Source of the DNA: Bacillota bacterium
Lineage (GTDB): Bacteria > Bacillota > Clostridia > Acetivibrionales > DTU013
Assembly (NCBI GenBank): GCA_023412665.1
Contig: JAEZCA010000053.1
Coordinates: forward strand, 1 to 46,547
DNA length: 46,547 bases
Direction of reading: 5' to 3'
Shown: positions 1 through 9,005 of the stretch, piece by piece
Numbering within the stretch: the first letter of the stretch is position 1
Layout: the number at the start of each line of letters is the position of its first letter
The notes under the pieces: model-generated
Databases searched by the model: none
The model's input: the letters and a program-made list of their open reading frames with translations, nothing else
Told to the model about the DNA's origin: nothing
Position numbers and translations under genes: made by a program

Positions 1-230
1 CCCACTCTCCTCTCAAGGTTCATCTGTATTTTTTCGCATTTTTCTAATGTATGTTTATTCGAGAATGGCATGTTTTAGAATAAAAAAGTACTCCATACAT
101 CAGCGTCCCATATCTATATAAAATAAACTGATTTTATATACAAGTCCAGTCACGTATTTTGGCTACTATGTTATATTATATTACATATTTTTCGACTTGC
201 AAATCCCTGATTTCAAATTTTGGTATTCCA
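1..230. other. Edge region with no gene seen
   Basis: This AT-rich stretch lies downstream of the minus-strand Mur-ligase-like gene. It holds no convincing ORF, RNA gene or GC-rich terminator hairpin. Short ORFs here have no ribosome site and no recognisable features. Confidence 0.5.
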
Positions 231-893
231 TCATATTGTACGGTTTTCGTTCAGACTATTAAGGTCGATACCATTAACAATAGCAAAGGAAGCCGCCGCC
301 AGCAGATTGTGGCTGTCGAGCTCGCCCGCGTCAAGGTGTATCTTGTATTCCTGGGGCTCTATGACCTTTCCGCCCCGGGTGGAAATTGATCTCTGCAGGC
401 AGCAGATAAAGCCGTCCTTGAAAACCGTATCCCCTATGCTTGAGGTCGTTATGCTTGCTTTAGTATTGAAGCCATAGGTAATGACCCTATGCCTTCTGCT
501 GTTCAGAAGCTTAATAATTTCGCTGTCATCCACATTAACAATAGCTACACCTTTGTCGTCGATCAGGGAAAAGACTTTTTCAAGTCTGGTTGTGTATTCA
601 TTTTTCTCTATGAGTGAGATATCATTGGATTTGTCGGTATATATCAGAATATCAAAGCGCAGTTCGTCAGAAATGTACTTATCTATATCCAGAATGTCCA
701 TTTTCAGTATCAGCATATCTACATTATTCTTTTCCAGCTCGCTTATATAGGCTGTTATTCTTCTGCTATCCAGCCCGGGCATGCCTGCAGGGTCAATGAC
801 GCTTACTTTTTCACCTTTTGACGCAAGCATAGAACTGATGATGCTAGCTGTTTGCAACTTGCCTTCACTGCCCAGGATACATGCAATAAGCAT
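231..893 (-). CDS. Degenerate Mur-ligase-like protein (central domain only)
   Basis: The protein is about 220 residues and resembles the ATP-binding central domain of Mur ligases. It opens with a hydrophobic strand and an altered P-loop (GSEGKLQT, where MurE-type enzymes have GTKGKTTT). It has a NVDD segment followed by VITYGF, as in the MurE/MurC region after the ATP site, and ends with HNLLAAASFAIVNGID, the usual close of that domain. The N-terminal UDP-binding domain and the C-terminal ligase domain are absent; true ligases have about 450-490 residues. I chose the ATG at 893 over a TTG at 914 because a GGGG stretch lies just before it. A regulatory or decayed paralogue is more likely than a working ligase; its function is unknown. 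It lies downstream of a PdaB-like gene. Confidence 0.6.
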   Translation of the reverse strand: MLIACILGSEGKLQTASIISSMLASKGEKVSVIDPAGMPGLDSRRITAYISELEKNNVDMLILKMDILDIDKYISDELRFDILIYTDKSNDISLIEKNEYTTRLEKVFSLIDDKGVAIVNVDDSEIIKLLNSRRHRVITYGFNTKASITTSSIGDTVFKDGFICCLQRSISTRGGKVIEPQEYKIHLDAGELDSHNLLAAASFAIVNGIDLNSLNENRTI

Positions 894-990
894 TTTTTCA
901 ACCCCATTTGTCAAAATTGGTGATTCTATTCTATGATGTGCTTTTCAATTTTTTTTATGTGCTCTTTTGCAGCTGCTAATGATCTATTTC

Positions 991-1785
991 TCACTCTTTT
1001 TTTATTTGGCTTTCAGGCAAGCTGGTTCTCTGGCGTCCCTCGTTGTCTATATAGTATTTTTCACGGATAATGAGTTCTGATATCGGTACAAAACGGTAGC
1101 CTTGCGCATCCAGCTTCGAAATGATCTCAGGAAGCAGCTTTGCTGTGTGGGGCGTGTCATTGTGAAACAATATAATAGAGCCGGGCTTTATTTTAGCTTC
1201 AATTCGCTGTAATATCTCCTCCTTGCTTATTCCCGGCTTCCAATCCAGAGAATCAACATCCCATTGGATCGTATAGTAGCCCAGCTGCTTGGCTTCTGAC
1301 AGCAGGACATTACTGTAGTCCCCATACGGTGCTCTGAAAAGCTCACACTTTGAGCCGGTCAGCTTCTCTATAATCTCTCCGCATTTTTTTATTTCTGAGT
1401 TGGCTTTACCCCCATCCAGGCCGCCCATTCTTAAATGAGAATATGAATGGTTTGCTGTATCATGACCCTCCTGTGCCATCAGCTTCACCATTTCAGGATT
1501 CTTCTCCGCCCACTGGCCTACCATAAAAAATGTGGCCTTAATGTCAGCCGCCTTCAGAGTATCCAATATCTGAGGTATATCGTCCGCCCCCCAGGCGCAG
1601 TCAAAGGTGATAGCCGCCAGCTTCTCCTCAGTATCGACCGAATATATAGGTATCTTGCGCTGTGTAGAAAAAACCCCGATACCGCCCGCTGTAGGTGAGC
1701 CCAGTACAGATACAATAATAATCAGGGATGTCAGCATCAGCAAATAGGCAATTAACCTACGATAATTGAAAACATACAGCTTCAT
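991..1785 (-). CDS. PdaB-like polysaccharide deacetylase (NodB domain)
   Basis: This 264-residue protein is a secreted or membrane-anchored carbohydrate esterase family 4 enzyme. Residues 10-30 form one hydrophobic segment, a signal or anchor. The NodB domain then shows TFDCAWGADD (62 = catalytic Asp; the usual second Asp of TFDDG is replaced by Cys), the metal-binding HSYSH (His113, His117), the RAPYGDYS motif (about 151) and the C-terminal HND (208-210). The family removes acetyl groups from N-acetylated peptidoglycan sugars. The spacing resembles the sporulation deacetylases PdaB/YlxY, so a role in spore cortex or wall is inferred. It lies between the Mur-ligase-like gene and htrA. A GGGG-containing ribosome site precedes the ATG. 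Confidence 0.82.
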   Translation of the reverse strand: MKLYVFNYRRLIAYLLMLTSLIIIVSVLGSPTAGGIGVFSTQRKIPIYSVDTEEKLAAITFDCAWGADDIPQILDTLKAADIKATFFMVGQWAEKNPEMVKLMAQEGHDTANHSYSHLRMGGLDGGKANSEIKKCGEIIEKLTGSKCELFRAPYGDYSNVLLSEAKQLGYYTIQWDVDSLDWKPGISKEEILQRIEAKIKPGSIILFHNDTPHTAKLLPEIISKLDAQGYRFVPISELIIREKYYIDNEGRQRTSLPESQIKKE

Positions 1786-1856
1786 TTTTGGTACCCCGCA
1801 TAGACAAGATTAGATATATCTGTACTATACTATTTGTATATGCCCCAGATTATGCA

Positions 1857-1919
1857 AAAAAGGCAGGGGGACGGTTCATGTGCTTCCTTGAAGCACATGA
1901 ACCGTCCCCCTGCCTTTTT
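1857..1919. repeat. 63-bp near-perfect palindrome, likely REP element and terminator
   Basis: The arms at 1857-1886 and 1890-1919 are perfect 30-bp reverse complements around a 3-nt centre. The outer ends are A5/T5, so the RNA hairpin ends in a U tract in either direction. It begins 10 bp beyond the htrA stop and would terminate htrA. The core GGGGACGGTTCATGTGC type resembles dispersed palindromes of clostridial genomes that I recall near REP-associated (Y1) transposases. No such transposase is in this window. Confidence 0.85.
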
Positions 1920-1929
1920 ACTGAAAGGT

Positions 1930-3432
1930 CTAGTCTATATTTTTTTCTTCACCCAGTGTCATCTCAAGCATGAGCGTCTCGCCATCCCGGTATACCTCGA
2001 CCATGACCTTGTCGCCAGGCTTATGCGTATTTTTCTGGGTTTCCAGGTCATTGAATTCAGTAATTTTTTTACCGTCAAATCCAGTTATGATATCTCCTGT
2101 ATGGATGCCCGCCTTATACGCTGCGCTCAGCGCCTGTACTTCATATACGAGAAGTCCGTTAGGCACCTTAAGTCTTTCCGCTTCTTCCTTTGTAAAGGTG
2201 TTATCTATTACTACACCAATATACGGCCTATCCTTGACATATTTGTGTTCTATCAGGCTCTCCGCGATTTCATTAGCCTTGTTGATCGGTATTGCAAAGC
2301 CTATCCCCTCCACGTCTGTGGCCGCTATCTTGATCGTATTGACGCCGATTACCTGTCCTTGCGAGTTCACAAGCGCGCCGCCGCTGTTGCCGGGGTTGAT
2401 GGCCGCATCGGTCTGTAACAGCTTCAATTCCTGTCCATTGTCCATTACAATAGATCTGTTTATCCCGCTTATAATACCGGCGGTAACCGAGCCCATGTAA
2501 TCCATGCCTCCGGGATTGCCGATGGCAACTGCCAATTCGCCGGTTTTGACCAAATCGGAATCACCGAGTTCAGCTGCCGGTAAATTATCCATTTCGATTT
2601 TCAGTACAGCTATATCTGTCTTCGAGTCTCTTCCGACGATTTTCGCCTCATACAGCTTGTTTTTATCACCGGGCAGAACCACTTCGATCTTCGCACCGTC
2701 AATAAGCTTATTTGACATCTGGCTTGACACTGCACCTTCTATAACGTGGTTGTTGGTCAGTATATAGCCGTCCTTTCTTATGATTATTCCCGAGCCGTAT
2801 CCAACGCCGTTTTGCTCAAGATCAAAGAAGAAGCCGTAATTGCTTCTGGCAGGCACAGTGATCTGGATACCGACTATCGAAGGTCCTACCTTCTCTGCTA
2901 TTTCCTCTACCGGAGATGAAGACTGAGTTATCTCCACTTTTTTATAGATGCCGTTATCACCAACCGAAGTCTGTGCGGCATCGTCCGGCGTCCCCAGTAT
3001 TTTCCCTGCTTCGGTACTGATAGCCGGTGCAATATAGACTGAAGCCGCCAGCATGATTCCTGCTCCTAACAGTGAACTTAAAACTGATACAAGGATCAGA
3101 TGACCGGCGCCTATTTTCCTCTGCTTTGCCTTCTTGACATTTTCCGTATAGTAAGGCTGGTTCTTCGGCTGCTGTGGTTCGGAGAACCGGACTGTCTGCT
3201 GGGGCTGAGTATACTGCTGCTGTGTCTGCTGTGGCTGTGTCTGCTGGGGCTGTAGCTCTGCATCCATTTCTGCATCCTTGCTTCCAATAGCAGCTTCAGT
3301 CTGTGTGGTGCCTGCCTCCTCAGATTCCACTGCCTGCGGCACTTCTTGAGATATTGTGCCAAAATCACTATTTATAGAATCACCGAATTGATTATTATTC
3401 AAATTATTTGTTTCCTTATTGAACTCATCCAT
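1930..3432 (-). CDS. HtrA/DegP-type membrane-anchored serine protease
   Basis: This is a 500-residue envelope quality-control protease. A disordered N-terminal region contains a Gln/Pro-rich stretch (about 60-90). One membrane segment follows (about 108-136), then a trypsin-like domain with the full triad His229 (TNNHV), Asp273 (DSKTDIAVL) and Ser350 (NPGNSGGAL), and a single PDZ domain (about 404-495). This matches Bacillus HtrA/HtrB: cytosolic N-terminus, protease outside. The ATG at 3432 is preceded by GGGAGG with 8-nt spacing; the upstream start at 3474 has no such site. It lies about 100 bp downstream of a histidine kinase in the same direction, which suggests envelope-stress co-regulation, though that link is inferred. 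Confidence 0.92.
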   Translation of the reverse strand: MDEFNKETNNLNNNQFGDSINSDFGTISQEVPQAVESEEAGTTQTEAAIGSKDAEMDAELQPQQTQPQQTQQQYTQPQQTVRFSEPQQPKNQPYYTENVKKAKQRKIGAGHLILVSVLSSLLGAGIMLAASVYIAPAISTEAGKILGTPDDAAQTSVGDNGIYKKVEITQSSSPVEEIAEKVGPSIVGIQITVPARSNYGFFFDLEQNGVGYGSGIIIRKDGYILTNNHVIEGAVSSQMSNKLIDGAKIEVVLPGDKNKLYEAKIVGRDSKTDIAVLKIEMDNLPAAELGDSDLVKTGELAVAIGNPGGMDYMGSVTAGIISGINRSIVMDNGQELKLLQTDAAINPGNSGGALVNSQGQVIGVNTIKIAATDVEGIGFAIPINKANEIAESLIEHKYVKDRPYIGVVIDNTFTKEEAERLKVPNGLLVYEVQALSAAYKAGIHTGDIITGFDGKKITEFNDLETQKNTHKPGDKVMVEVYRDGETLMLEMTLGEEKNID

Positions 3433-3534
3433 ATATATAACCTCCCTGAAAGCATTATGTGTAAGTTTGCTCATTTATCTTATACCCATATTGTAAAGCT
3501 GCTATTTGAAAAATCTATGAATAATCTGTTAACA

Positions 3535-5076
3535 TTATTCATGCGCTTCCGATTTCACAAGCTCATCAGTTTCCCTGCCTGTGCAGGCGAGTGTGAAAAC
3601 AAAGGCGGTTCCTTCTCCCGGCTTGCTTTCAGCCCGGATGGTCTGCCCATGTTCATTGATTATATTCCTTGCGATGGCAAGACCCAGGCCTGTGCCTGTC
3701 TTGTCCCGGCTTCTTGACTTGTCGGATTTGTAAAATCTGTCCCATATCATATCCAGCTCATCCGGCTCGATCCCGATGCCGGTATCTCTTACTGTCACTT
3801 CTGTCAAATCCTTGCACTTCTTTGTTGTCAGGCTTATCTTGCCGCCGGCAGGCGTAAATTTTATTGCGTTGTGCATCAAATTGTAAACCACTCGTTCTAT
3901 TGCATCCTGATCAGCCTTTACCGGCATGTAATCCTCCTCAAAATCCGCATCTACGGCAAGCTCCTTCTCAAGAAGCAGTGCTTCGAGCTTAATGACGGAT
4001 CTGCGAAGTAATTCATTGATATCAAAAACAGTCGGATTGAGCTTTGTCTCCCCGGCCTCCATCCTGGCCAGATCTAGCAGATCATTGACCAGCCGGTTGA
4101 GTCTGTTTGTCTCATCCCTGACAATCGTCAGGTAATGATTCTGCTTCTCAACGGGTATCGTGCCATCGAGGATGCCTTCTATAAAGCCTCTGATTGATGT
4201 CATAGGTGTTCTCAGCTCATGAGAGACATTTGCAATGAAGCCCCTGCGCATCTCTTCAATATTCTGAAGCGCAGCAGCCATTTGATTGAAGGCTTTTGCC
4301 AGCTCCCCCACCTCATCCCTTGACTTTATGTTCACCCTTTTGTCGAATTCTCCGTTTGAGATCCTGGAAGCAGCATATTTAATCTGCTTCAGCGGATTTG
4401 ACAGTTTGCCTGAAAAGAAATAGATCAGAATCACTGCGGCAGCCATGGCAATTGCTCCGGAAACAGCAAAGTACATAAGCAGCTTCTTGCGTACTGCCAT
4501 GACTTCCTCCACCGGAGTGTGGATATAGATGATGACCATGGTGTCATTTCCATTGCTCCCTTTATATTTAAATGACCGGGCCACCGTCAGCCATATGTTT
4601 CCATGCTCATTGAAGTACGGTTCCTTGAAAAATCCTCCGAAATCGCCCACGGTCCTGATGGTCGTTTCCGACTGGACCAGCTTTGGCAGGTTGTTGTCCT
4701 GTACCTTGATATATCCTGTTTCATCTGTATACTTGTCTGCAATGAGCTGTGGCATGTCCCAGTTTGAACGGAACAGATAGCCGTCCTGGCTCACTATCCA
4801 TATATACGACTCAAAATAATTGCCGTAATTGACAAGGGAATCCCTCAACAGCAGCTCCGAGGCTGCAACATTGACATAGTCGTTCACATCCAGCAGGTCC
4901 AGGTAGTTTTCAAACACCCTGTTCACCCATGCAGCTGCAACCTCCAGCGTATTGGCCTTTTCCTCCGTTACGTAGTCATCAAGGAAAAAGTTCAGCATCA
5001 CACCAGCTATTGCAAAGGCAACGGTCAATATGAGCAAAAATATGGCAATGAGCTTGCTGAATATCGTTTTGAACAT
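3535..5076 (-). CDS. Membrane sensor histidine kinase
   Basis: This 513-residue kinase is of the OmpR-partner type. It has a first membrane segment (about 8-32), an extracytoplasmic sensor region (about 33-198, Cache/PAS-like in character), a second membrane segment (about 200-221), a HAMP linker (about 220-272), a HisKA domain with phospho-acceptor His286 in SHELRTP, and an ATPase domain with the N box (NLMHNAIKF, about 399-407), G1 (DTGIGI) and G2 (GTGLGLAI). Its start overlaps the regulator stop by one base (TAATG), showing translational coupling. The stimulus cannot be read from sequence; architecture and the htrA neighbour resemble cell-envelope systems. Confidence 0.93.
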   Translation of the reverse strand: MFKTIFSKLIAIFLLILTVAFAIAGVMLNFFLDDYVTEEKANTLEVAAAWVNRVFENYLDLLDVNDYVNVAASELLLRDSLVNYGNYFESYIWIVSQDGYLFRSNWDMPQLIADKYTDETGYIKVQDNNLPKLVQSETTIRTVGDFGGFFKEPYFNEHGNIWLTVARSFKYKGSNGNDTMVIIYIHTPVEEVMAVRKKLLMYFAVSGAIAMAAAVILIYFFSGKLSNPLKQIKYAASRISNGEFDKRVNIKSRDEVGELAKAFNQMAAALQNIEEMRRGFIANVSHELRTPMTSIRGFIEGILDGTIPVEKQNHYLTIVRDETNRLNRLVNDLLDLARMEAGETKLNPTVFDINELLRRSVIKLEALLLEKELAVDADFEEDYMPVKADQDAIERVVYNLMHNAIKFTPAGGKISLTTKKCKDLTEVTVRDTGIGIEPDELDMIWDRFYKSDKSRSRDKTGTGLGLAIARNIINEHGQTIRAESKPGEGTAFVFTLACTGRETDELVKSEAHE

Positions 5077-5762
5077 TATTTTACCTCGAACTTATAGCCT
5101 ACTCCCCACACTGTTTTCAGCTGCCATACCTGATCTGGGATGTCTATCTTCTCCCTCAGTCTTTTTATATGGACATCGACAGTCCTGCTGTCCCCATAAA
5201 AGTCAAACCCCCACACATGCTCCAGGAGCTGCTCTCTCGTAAATACCTTGTTCGGGTTGGAGGCCAGAAAATACAACAGTTCCAGCTCCTTTGGAGGAAG
5301 CTCCAGGTCTCTGCCGTTCAATTTGACCACATATGTCGTCTTATTAATGACGAGATTTGGAAAAACTATCTCCCGGACATCGAACTCCTTGCGCTCATAC
5401 CTTCTGAGCACAGCCTTCACTCTTGCAACGAGCTCCTTGGGCTCAAAGGGCTTGACCATATAATCATCAGCGCCCAATTCCAGGCCCAGCACCTTGTCAA
5501 AGGTCTCCCCCTTGGCAGTGAGCATAATGATCGGTATATTGCTGACCTTCCTGATTTCCCTGCATACCTGCCAACCGTCGATCCCGGGCAGCATAATGTC
5601 GAGGATGACTATATGGGGGGCCGACTCTCCAAAGGCATCGAGTCCGCTCCTGCCGTTATAAACCGTCAGGACTTCATAGCCTTCCTTCTCAAGGTAAAGC
5701 CTGATCAGTTCGCAGATATTTATATCATCATCGATTACAAGCACCTTGCTCTTGCTGTTCAT
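5076..5762 (-). CDS. OmpR/PhoB-family response regulator
   Basis: This 228-residue regulator has a receiver domain (about 5-118) with acidic pocket Asp11-13, phospho-acceptor Asp55 (ILDIMLPG), switch Thr82 and conserved Lys104 before Pro. A C-terminal winged-helix DNA-binding domain (about 130-226) contains the typical PPKELELL and GVGYKF segments. It is the partner of the kinase immediately downstream and is first in that transcript. The ribosome site is the GGGGGG-containing purine run just upstream of the ATG. Confidence 0.95.
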   Translation of the reverse strand: MNSKSKVLVIDDDINICELIRLYLEKEGYEVLTVYNGRSGLDAFGESAPHIVILDIMLPGIDGWQVCREIRKVSNIPIIMLTAKGETFDKVLGLELGADDYMVKPFEPKELVARVKAVLRRYERKEFDVREIVFPNLVINKTTYVVKLNGRDLELPPKELELLYFLASNPNKVFTREQLLEHVWGFDFYGDSRTVDVHIKRLREKIDIPDQVWQLKTVWGVGYKFEVK

Positions 5763-5835
5763 AATGTCTTCCCCCCATTCCGTTTCAGTGTGACAATGTC
5801 AGACCATAATTATCAGTAAGGCTGACCTTATCATA

Positions 5836-5865
5836 ATAATACCATTTTGGAATATCAGCCAACAA
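5836..5865 (-). promoter_or_regulatory. Possible sigma-A promoter of the two-component operon
   Basis: On the minus strand, TTGTTG (5860-5865) and TATTAT (5836-5841) are separated by 18 bp. They lie about 75 bp upstream of the response regulator start. Both hexamers are close to consensus. No operator was recognised. Confidence 0.45.
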
Positions 5866-5911
5866 TATTAAAAATGTTAACAATATGAAAACAATTATAC
5901 AAAAAATATTT

Positions 5912-5941
5912 AAAAAGACTGCCCGTTTGAGCAGTCTTTTT
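5912..5941 (-). terminator. Rho-independent terminator of the trp operon
   Basis: Arms AAAAAGACTGC (5912-5922) and GCAGTCTTTTT (5931-5941) flank an 8-nt loop. The hairpin starts at the trpF stop codon, and its minus-strand RNA ends in a U run. It closes the operon after trpF, so trpB and trpA are not downstream in the same transcript. Confidence 0.85.
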
Positions 5942-6567
5942 CATATCCTTACAGCTTTGATAAATTCCTTGACTAGCCCTTCGCTTTTTTCACCGTTTTC
6001 CTCAACACCGCTGCTCGTATCCACTGCAAAGGGAGATAACATGCCTATCGCGTCTCTGATATTATCTGCAGACAGACCACCGGCCAAAACCAGTGGCCGT
6101 CCAACATCCAGTCCTGATACAAGGCCCCAGTCGAAGCATTTTCCGGTACCGCCCGGACTGGCGGCTGCAAAAGTATCAAGCAATATCCTGTCGGCGCCAA
6201 GGGAGGAGGTAAGCGATTTATCCAGCAGATGTCCGGGGCCTATGCGAAACGCCTTCCATATTTCTGTACCGGATCTCACCATTGAACGGATCTGACTTAT
6301 ATATCGTGAGTCTTCCTCTCCATGCAGCTGCAAAACATCAAGTCCCGCTGTCTTTGTCGTCTCTGCGACATATTTGAGGTCGGCATTCACAAATACTCCT
6401 ACCCGTTTCACCTTTTTGTTCAATACCGCTGCAAGGCTTGCAGCCCGATCCGGAGTTACCTGCCGCCTGCTTTCGGCAAAAACGAATCCGATGTAATCGG
6501 GCATGTATTTATTAAGAAACTCTATCTCTCTGCTGCTTGTAATCCCACATATTTTTACTTTTGTCAT
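5941..6567 (-). CDS. trpF: Phosphoribosylanthranilate isomerase
   Basis: This 208-residue TIM barrel converts N-(5-phosphoribosyl)anthranilate to the carboxyphenylamino-deoxyribulose phosphate, the third dedicated step of tryptophan synthesis. The N-terminus KVKICGIT carries the catalytic Cys, and the general acid Asp lies in the RILLDT segment. The phosphate-binding LAGGL and SSGVEE motifs are present near the C-terminus. The start overlaps the trpC stop by four bases (ATGA). It is the last gene of the operon. Confidence 0.95.
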   Translation of the reverse strand: MTKVKICGITSSREIEFLNKYMPDYIGFVFAESRRQVTPDRAASLAAVLNKKVKRVGVFVNADLKYVAETTKTAGLDVLQLHGEEDSRYISQIRSMVRSGTEIWKAFRIGPGHLLDKSLTSSLGADRILLDTFAAASPGGTGKCFDWGLVSGLDVGRPLVLAGGLSADNIRDAIGMLSPFAVDTSSGVEENGEKSEGLVKEFIKAVRI

Positions 6568-7349
6568 ATACAGCTCCGCAGCTCTTTTACTGTGTCCCGG
6601 ACGGTCCCTGACCTCATCAGTGTTTCACCGATCAGAACGGCATCTGCACCAATACTCCGCAGATATCCCATGTCCTCAGCTGTTTTTATACCGCTTTCAC
6701 TGACAACTGTAATGTCATTGGGAATACTGCTTATTAACCTTTCCGTAGTTCCAAGGTCGACTTCGAAGGTCCTGAGATCCCTGTTGTTGATACCGATCAT
6801 TCTGGCTCCGGCGGCTATAGCGCGTTCCAATTCCTCCTCATTGTGCACTTCGACGAGGCACTGCATGCCTAGTATACCCGATACGATCATCATTTTTTTC
6901 AGCATTTCATCAGAAAGCACGGAAACGATAAGCAATATTGCATCAGCTCCGAGATATCTTGACTGATATATCTGCCAAAGGTCAATAATGAAGTCCTTGC
7001 GCAATACCGGTACGGGAACGGACTGTCTGACCTTTACCAGGCAGCTTTCATCACCATGAAAAAAGTCCTTCTCGGTCAGTACAGATACAGCCTGTACTCC
7101 TGAATTCACATATTCCCTGGCGATACCTGCGGCATCAAACTCATCACAAATAACACCGGCTGATGGTGATGCTTTCTTTACCTCCGCAATAATTGCCAGT
7201 CCGTCCGCTTTTTTCAAAGCCCCTGAAAAATCCAGCGGTTTATGCAGACCTCCACCTTTTATCTTCTGCTTCCAGCCTTCGATCGAAATCTGCTGCATTT
7301 CATACCGCAGTCTTTCTCTTTTCTTCTTTATTATGTCATCGAGGATCAT
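6564..7349 (-). CDS. trpC: Indole-3-glycerol-phosphate synthase
   Basis: This 261-residue TIM barrel closes the indole ring to give indole-3-glycerol phosphate. Family motifs are visible: IAEVKKASPSAG (catalytic Lys), VLTEKDFFHG, VLRKDFIID, GINNRDLRTF and VSESGI. The protein is monofunctional; trpF is separate. It overlaps trpD and trpF by four bases at each end, as expected for translational coupling. It is the last enzyme before tryptophan synthase, whose genes are not in this window. Confidence 0.96.
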   Translation of the reverse strand: MILDDIIKKKRERLRYEMQQISIEGWKQKIKGGGLHKPLDFSGALKKADGLAIIAEVKKASPSAGVICDEFDAAGIAREYVNSGVQAVSVLTEKDFFHGDESCLVKVRQSVPVPVLRKDFIIDLWQIYQSRYLGADAILLIVSVLSDEMLKKMMIVSGILGMQCLVEVHNEEELERAIAAGARMIGINNRDLRTFEVDLGTTERLISSIPNDITVVSESGIKTAEDMGYLRSIGADAVLIGETLMRSGTVRDTVKELRSCI

Positions 7350-8389
7350 GCCGGTACCTCCCCTTTCCTGCCGATCACATTCGTAAATACGGCCAGTTCC
7401 TTCAGCTTTAACGCAGCCCTTCCTGAATCTATCATATCGGCCGCTATCAACGTTCCTTCCTTGAGGTCTGCCGCCAGCTTTGCCACATATATGGCTGCTG
7501 CTGCATTAATTATCACTATATCACGGTGAGCGCCCTTTTCACCGGCCAGGACAGAAGATATTATTCCGGCATTGTGTGACGCATCACCACCCGCGATATC
7601 CTTCAGGTCCGACTGTGCTATGCCAAAGTCAGCCGGTTCAATGTAATACTCTGTAATGCTGTCTTCCTTCAGTTCAGCGACTTTCGTCCGACCTGTAATA
7701 GTTATTTCATCAAGTCCGTCTCCGCCATGTACTACAAGTGCGCGTTCGGCTCCAAGCTGTCTGAGCGCTTCCGCCATGGAGTACACCATACCTTCGTCAT
7801 ATACGCCCAGGAGCTGCCCCTTTGCATCAGCCGGATTAGTAAGGGGTCCTAGTATATTGAAAACAGTTTTTATCCCCAGCTCTTTCCTGACACCTGCCGC
7901 ATGCTTCATGGATTGATGGAAAAGCTGTGCAAACATAAATCCCACACCTACCTTCTCCATACACTCTCCGACCTGGGATGGGTCCAATGCGATATTGACC
8001 CCCAACGCTTCCAATACATCAGCGCTCCCGCTTCTTCCGGACATGGCTCTGTTCCCGTGCTTTGCGATTTTTGCCCCCGCGGCTGCCGCTACGATAGCAG
8101 CTGCAGTCGAAATATTGAATGTTCCAGCTCCGTCACCTCCGGTCCCACAAGTGTCAATACAGTACGAAAGGCTGTGCTGTACTTTTGCAGCCTTACTCCT
8201 CATCGTCCTTGCAAATCCGACGATTTCCTCCACAGTGCTCTCTCTGAAGCTCAGCGCGGTCAAAAACCCCGCTGTCTGCGATGCAGACGCTCCGCCGCTC
8301 ATAATGCAATCCATTACTTCTGCTGCCTTCTGCCCGGACAGGACATTTCCGGACACCAGTGTTTCCAGTGCCGATCTCATAATACTCAT
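7346..8389 (-). CDS. trpD: Anthranilate phosphoribosyltransferase
   Basis: This 347-residue enzyme transfers phosphoribose from PRPP to anthranilate. It shows the PRPP/metal motif DTCGTGGDGAGTFNIST, the KHGNRAMSGRSGSADVLEALG anthranilate-binding segment and FNILGPLTNPA. Length matches the stand-alone family (about 340). It has no fused TrpG domain; trpG is the separate upstream gene. The ATGA overlap with trpC indicates tight operon organisation. Confidence 0.96.
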   Translation of the reverse strand: MSIMRSALETLVSGNVLSGQKAAEVMDCIMSGGASASQTAGFLTALSFRESTVEEIVGFARTMRSKAAKVQHSLSYCIDTCGTGGDGAGTFNISTAAAIVAAAAGAKIAKHGNRAMSGRSGSADVLEALGVNIALDPSQVGECMEKVGVGFMFAQLFHQSMKHAAGVRKELGIKTVFNILGPLTNPADAKGQLLGVYDEGMVYSMAEALRQLGAERALVVHGGDGLDEITITGRTKVAELKEDSITEYYIEPADFGIAQSDLKDIAGGDASHNAGIISSVLAGEKGAHRDIVIINAAAAIYVAKLAADLKEGTLIAADMIDSGRAALKLKELAVFTNVIGRKGEVPA

Positions 8390-8420
8390 ACTCGTCTGTC
8401 TCCTCTCATCTGATAACTCC

Positions 8421-9005
8421 TCATCTATTACCTTCCATCTGTATTTTGAGAAAATTGTCCAGTATTTCGGCGCCGTTGGGTGTTAGTATCGATTCAGGAT
8501 GGAATTGGATCCCATATATCTCATATTCCCTATGTTTGAGCCCCATTATCAATCCATCCGATGTGAGTGCTGTGATCTGCAGCGTTTCCGGCAGTGTTTC
8601 CCTGTCCACCACCAGCGAGTGATACCGCCCGGCAGTGATTTCCCCGGGCAGGCCGCTAAAAATCCTGCATCCGGGCATCAGTGCTATTTTTGATGCTTTG
8701 CCGTGAACAAGATACGGCGCATGCACAACCTTTCCCCCGAAAGCCTCACCTATTGCCTGGTGACCAAGACAGACGCCCAATATGGGTATCGTTGCTCCAA
8801 GCTTTCTTGCCGCCTCGATTGAAATACCTGCTGCCGATGGAAAACACGGCCCGGGGGATATGATTATATGGCTGGGTTTTTTAGCAGCGACACCCTCAAC
8901 CGTCAATTCGTCATTCCTGTATACTTCCGCATTATGCCCCATAGCGCATACACACTGATAAAGGTTGTAAGTGAAGGAATCGTAATTGTCTATTATAAGT
9001 ATCAT
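8421..9005 (-). CDS. trpG: Anthranilate synthase glutaminase subunit
   Basis: This 194-residue class I glutamine amidotransferase supplies ammonia to TrpE. The nucleophile is Cys79 in LGVCLGHQ, with His169 and Glu171 in QFHPES. It could also serve PabB (as PabA does in Bacillus), since no second pabA-like gene is visible here; its place between trpE and trpD makes the Trp role primary. It overlaps the trpE stop by four bases. Confidence 0.94.
   Translation of the reverse strand: MILIIDNYDSFTYNLYQCVCAMGHNAEVYRNDELTVEGVAAKKPSHIIISPGPCFPSAAGISIEAARKLGATIPILGVCLGHQAIGEAFGGKVVHAPYLVHGKASKIALMPGCRIFSGLPGEITAGRYHSLVVDRETLPETLQITALTSDGLIMGLKHREYEIYGIQFHPESILTPNGAEILDNFLKIQMEGNR

Noticed and set aside
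3517..3542. 9-bp inverted repeat ATGAATAAT/ATTATTCAT at the end of the histidine kinase gene
   Set aside because: It has no G or C pairs apart from one and no following U tract, so it is not a convincing terminator; it may be chance in an AT-rich gap.
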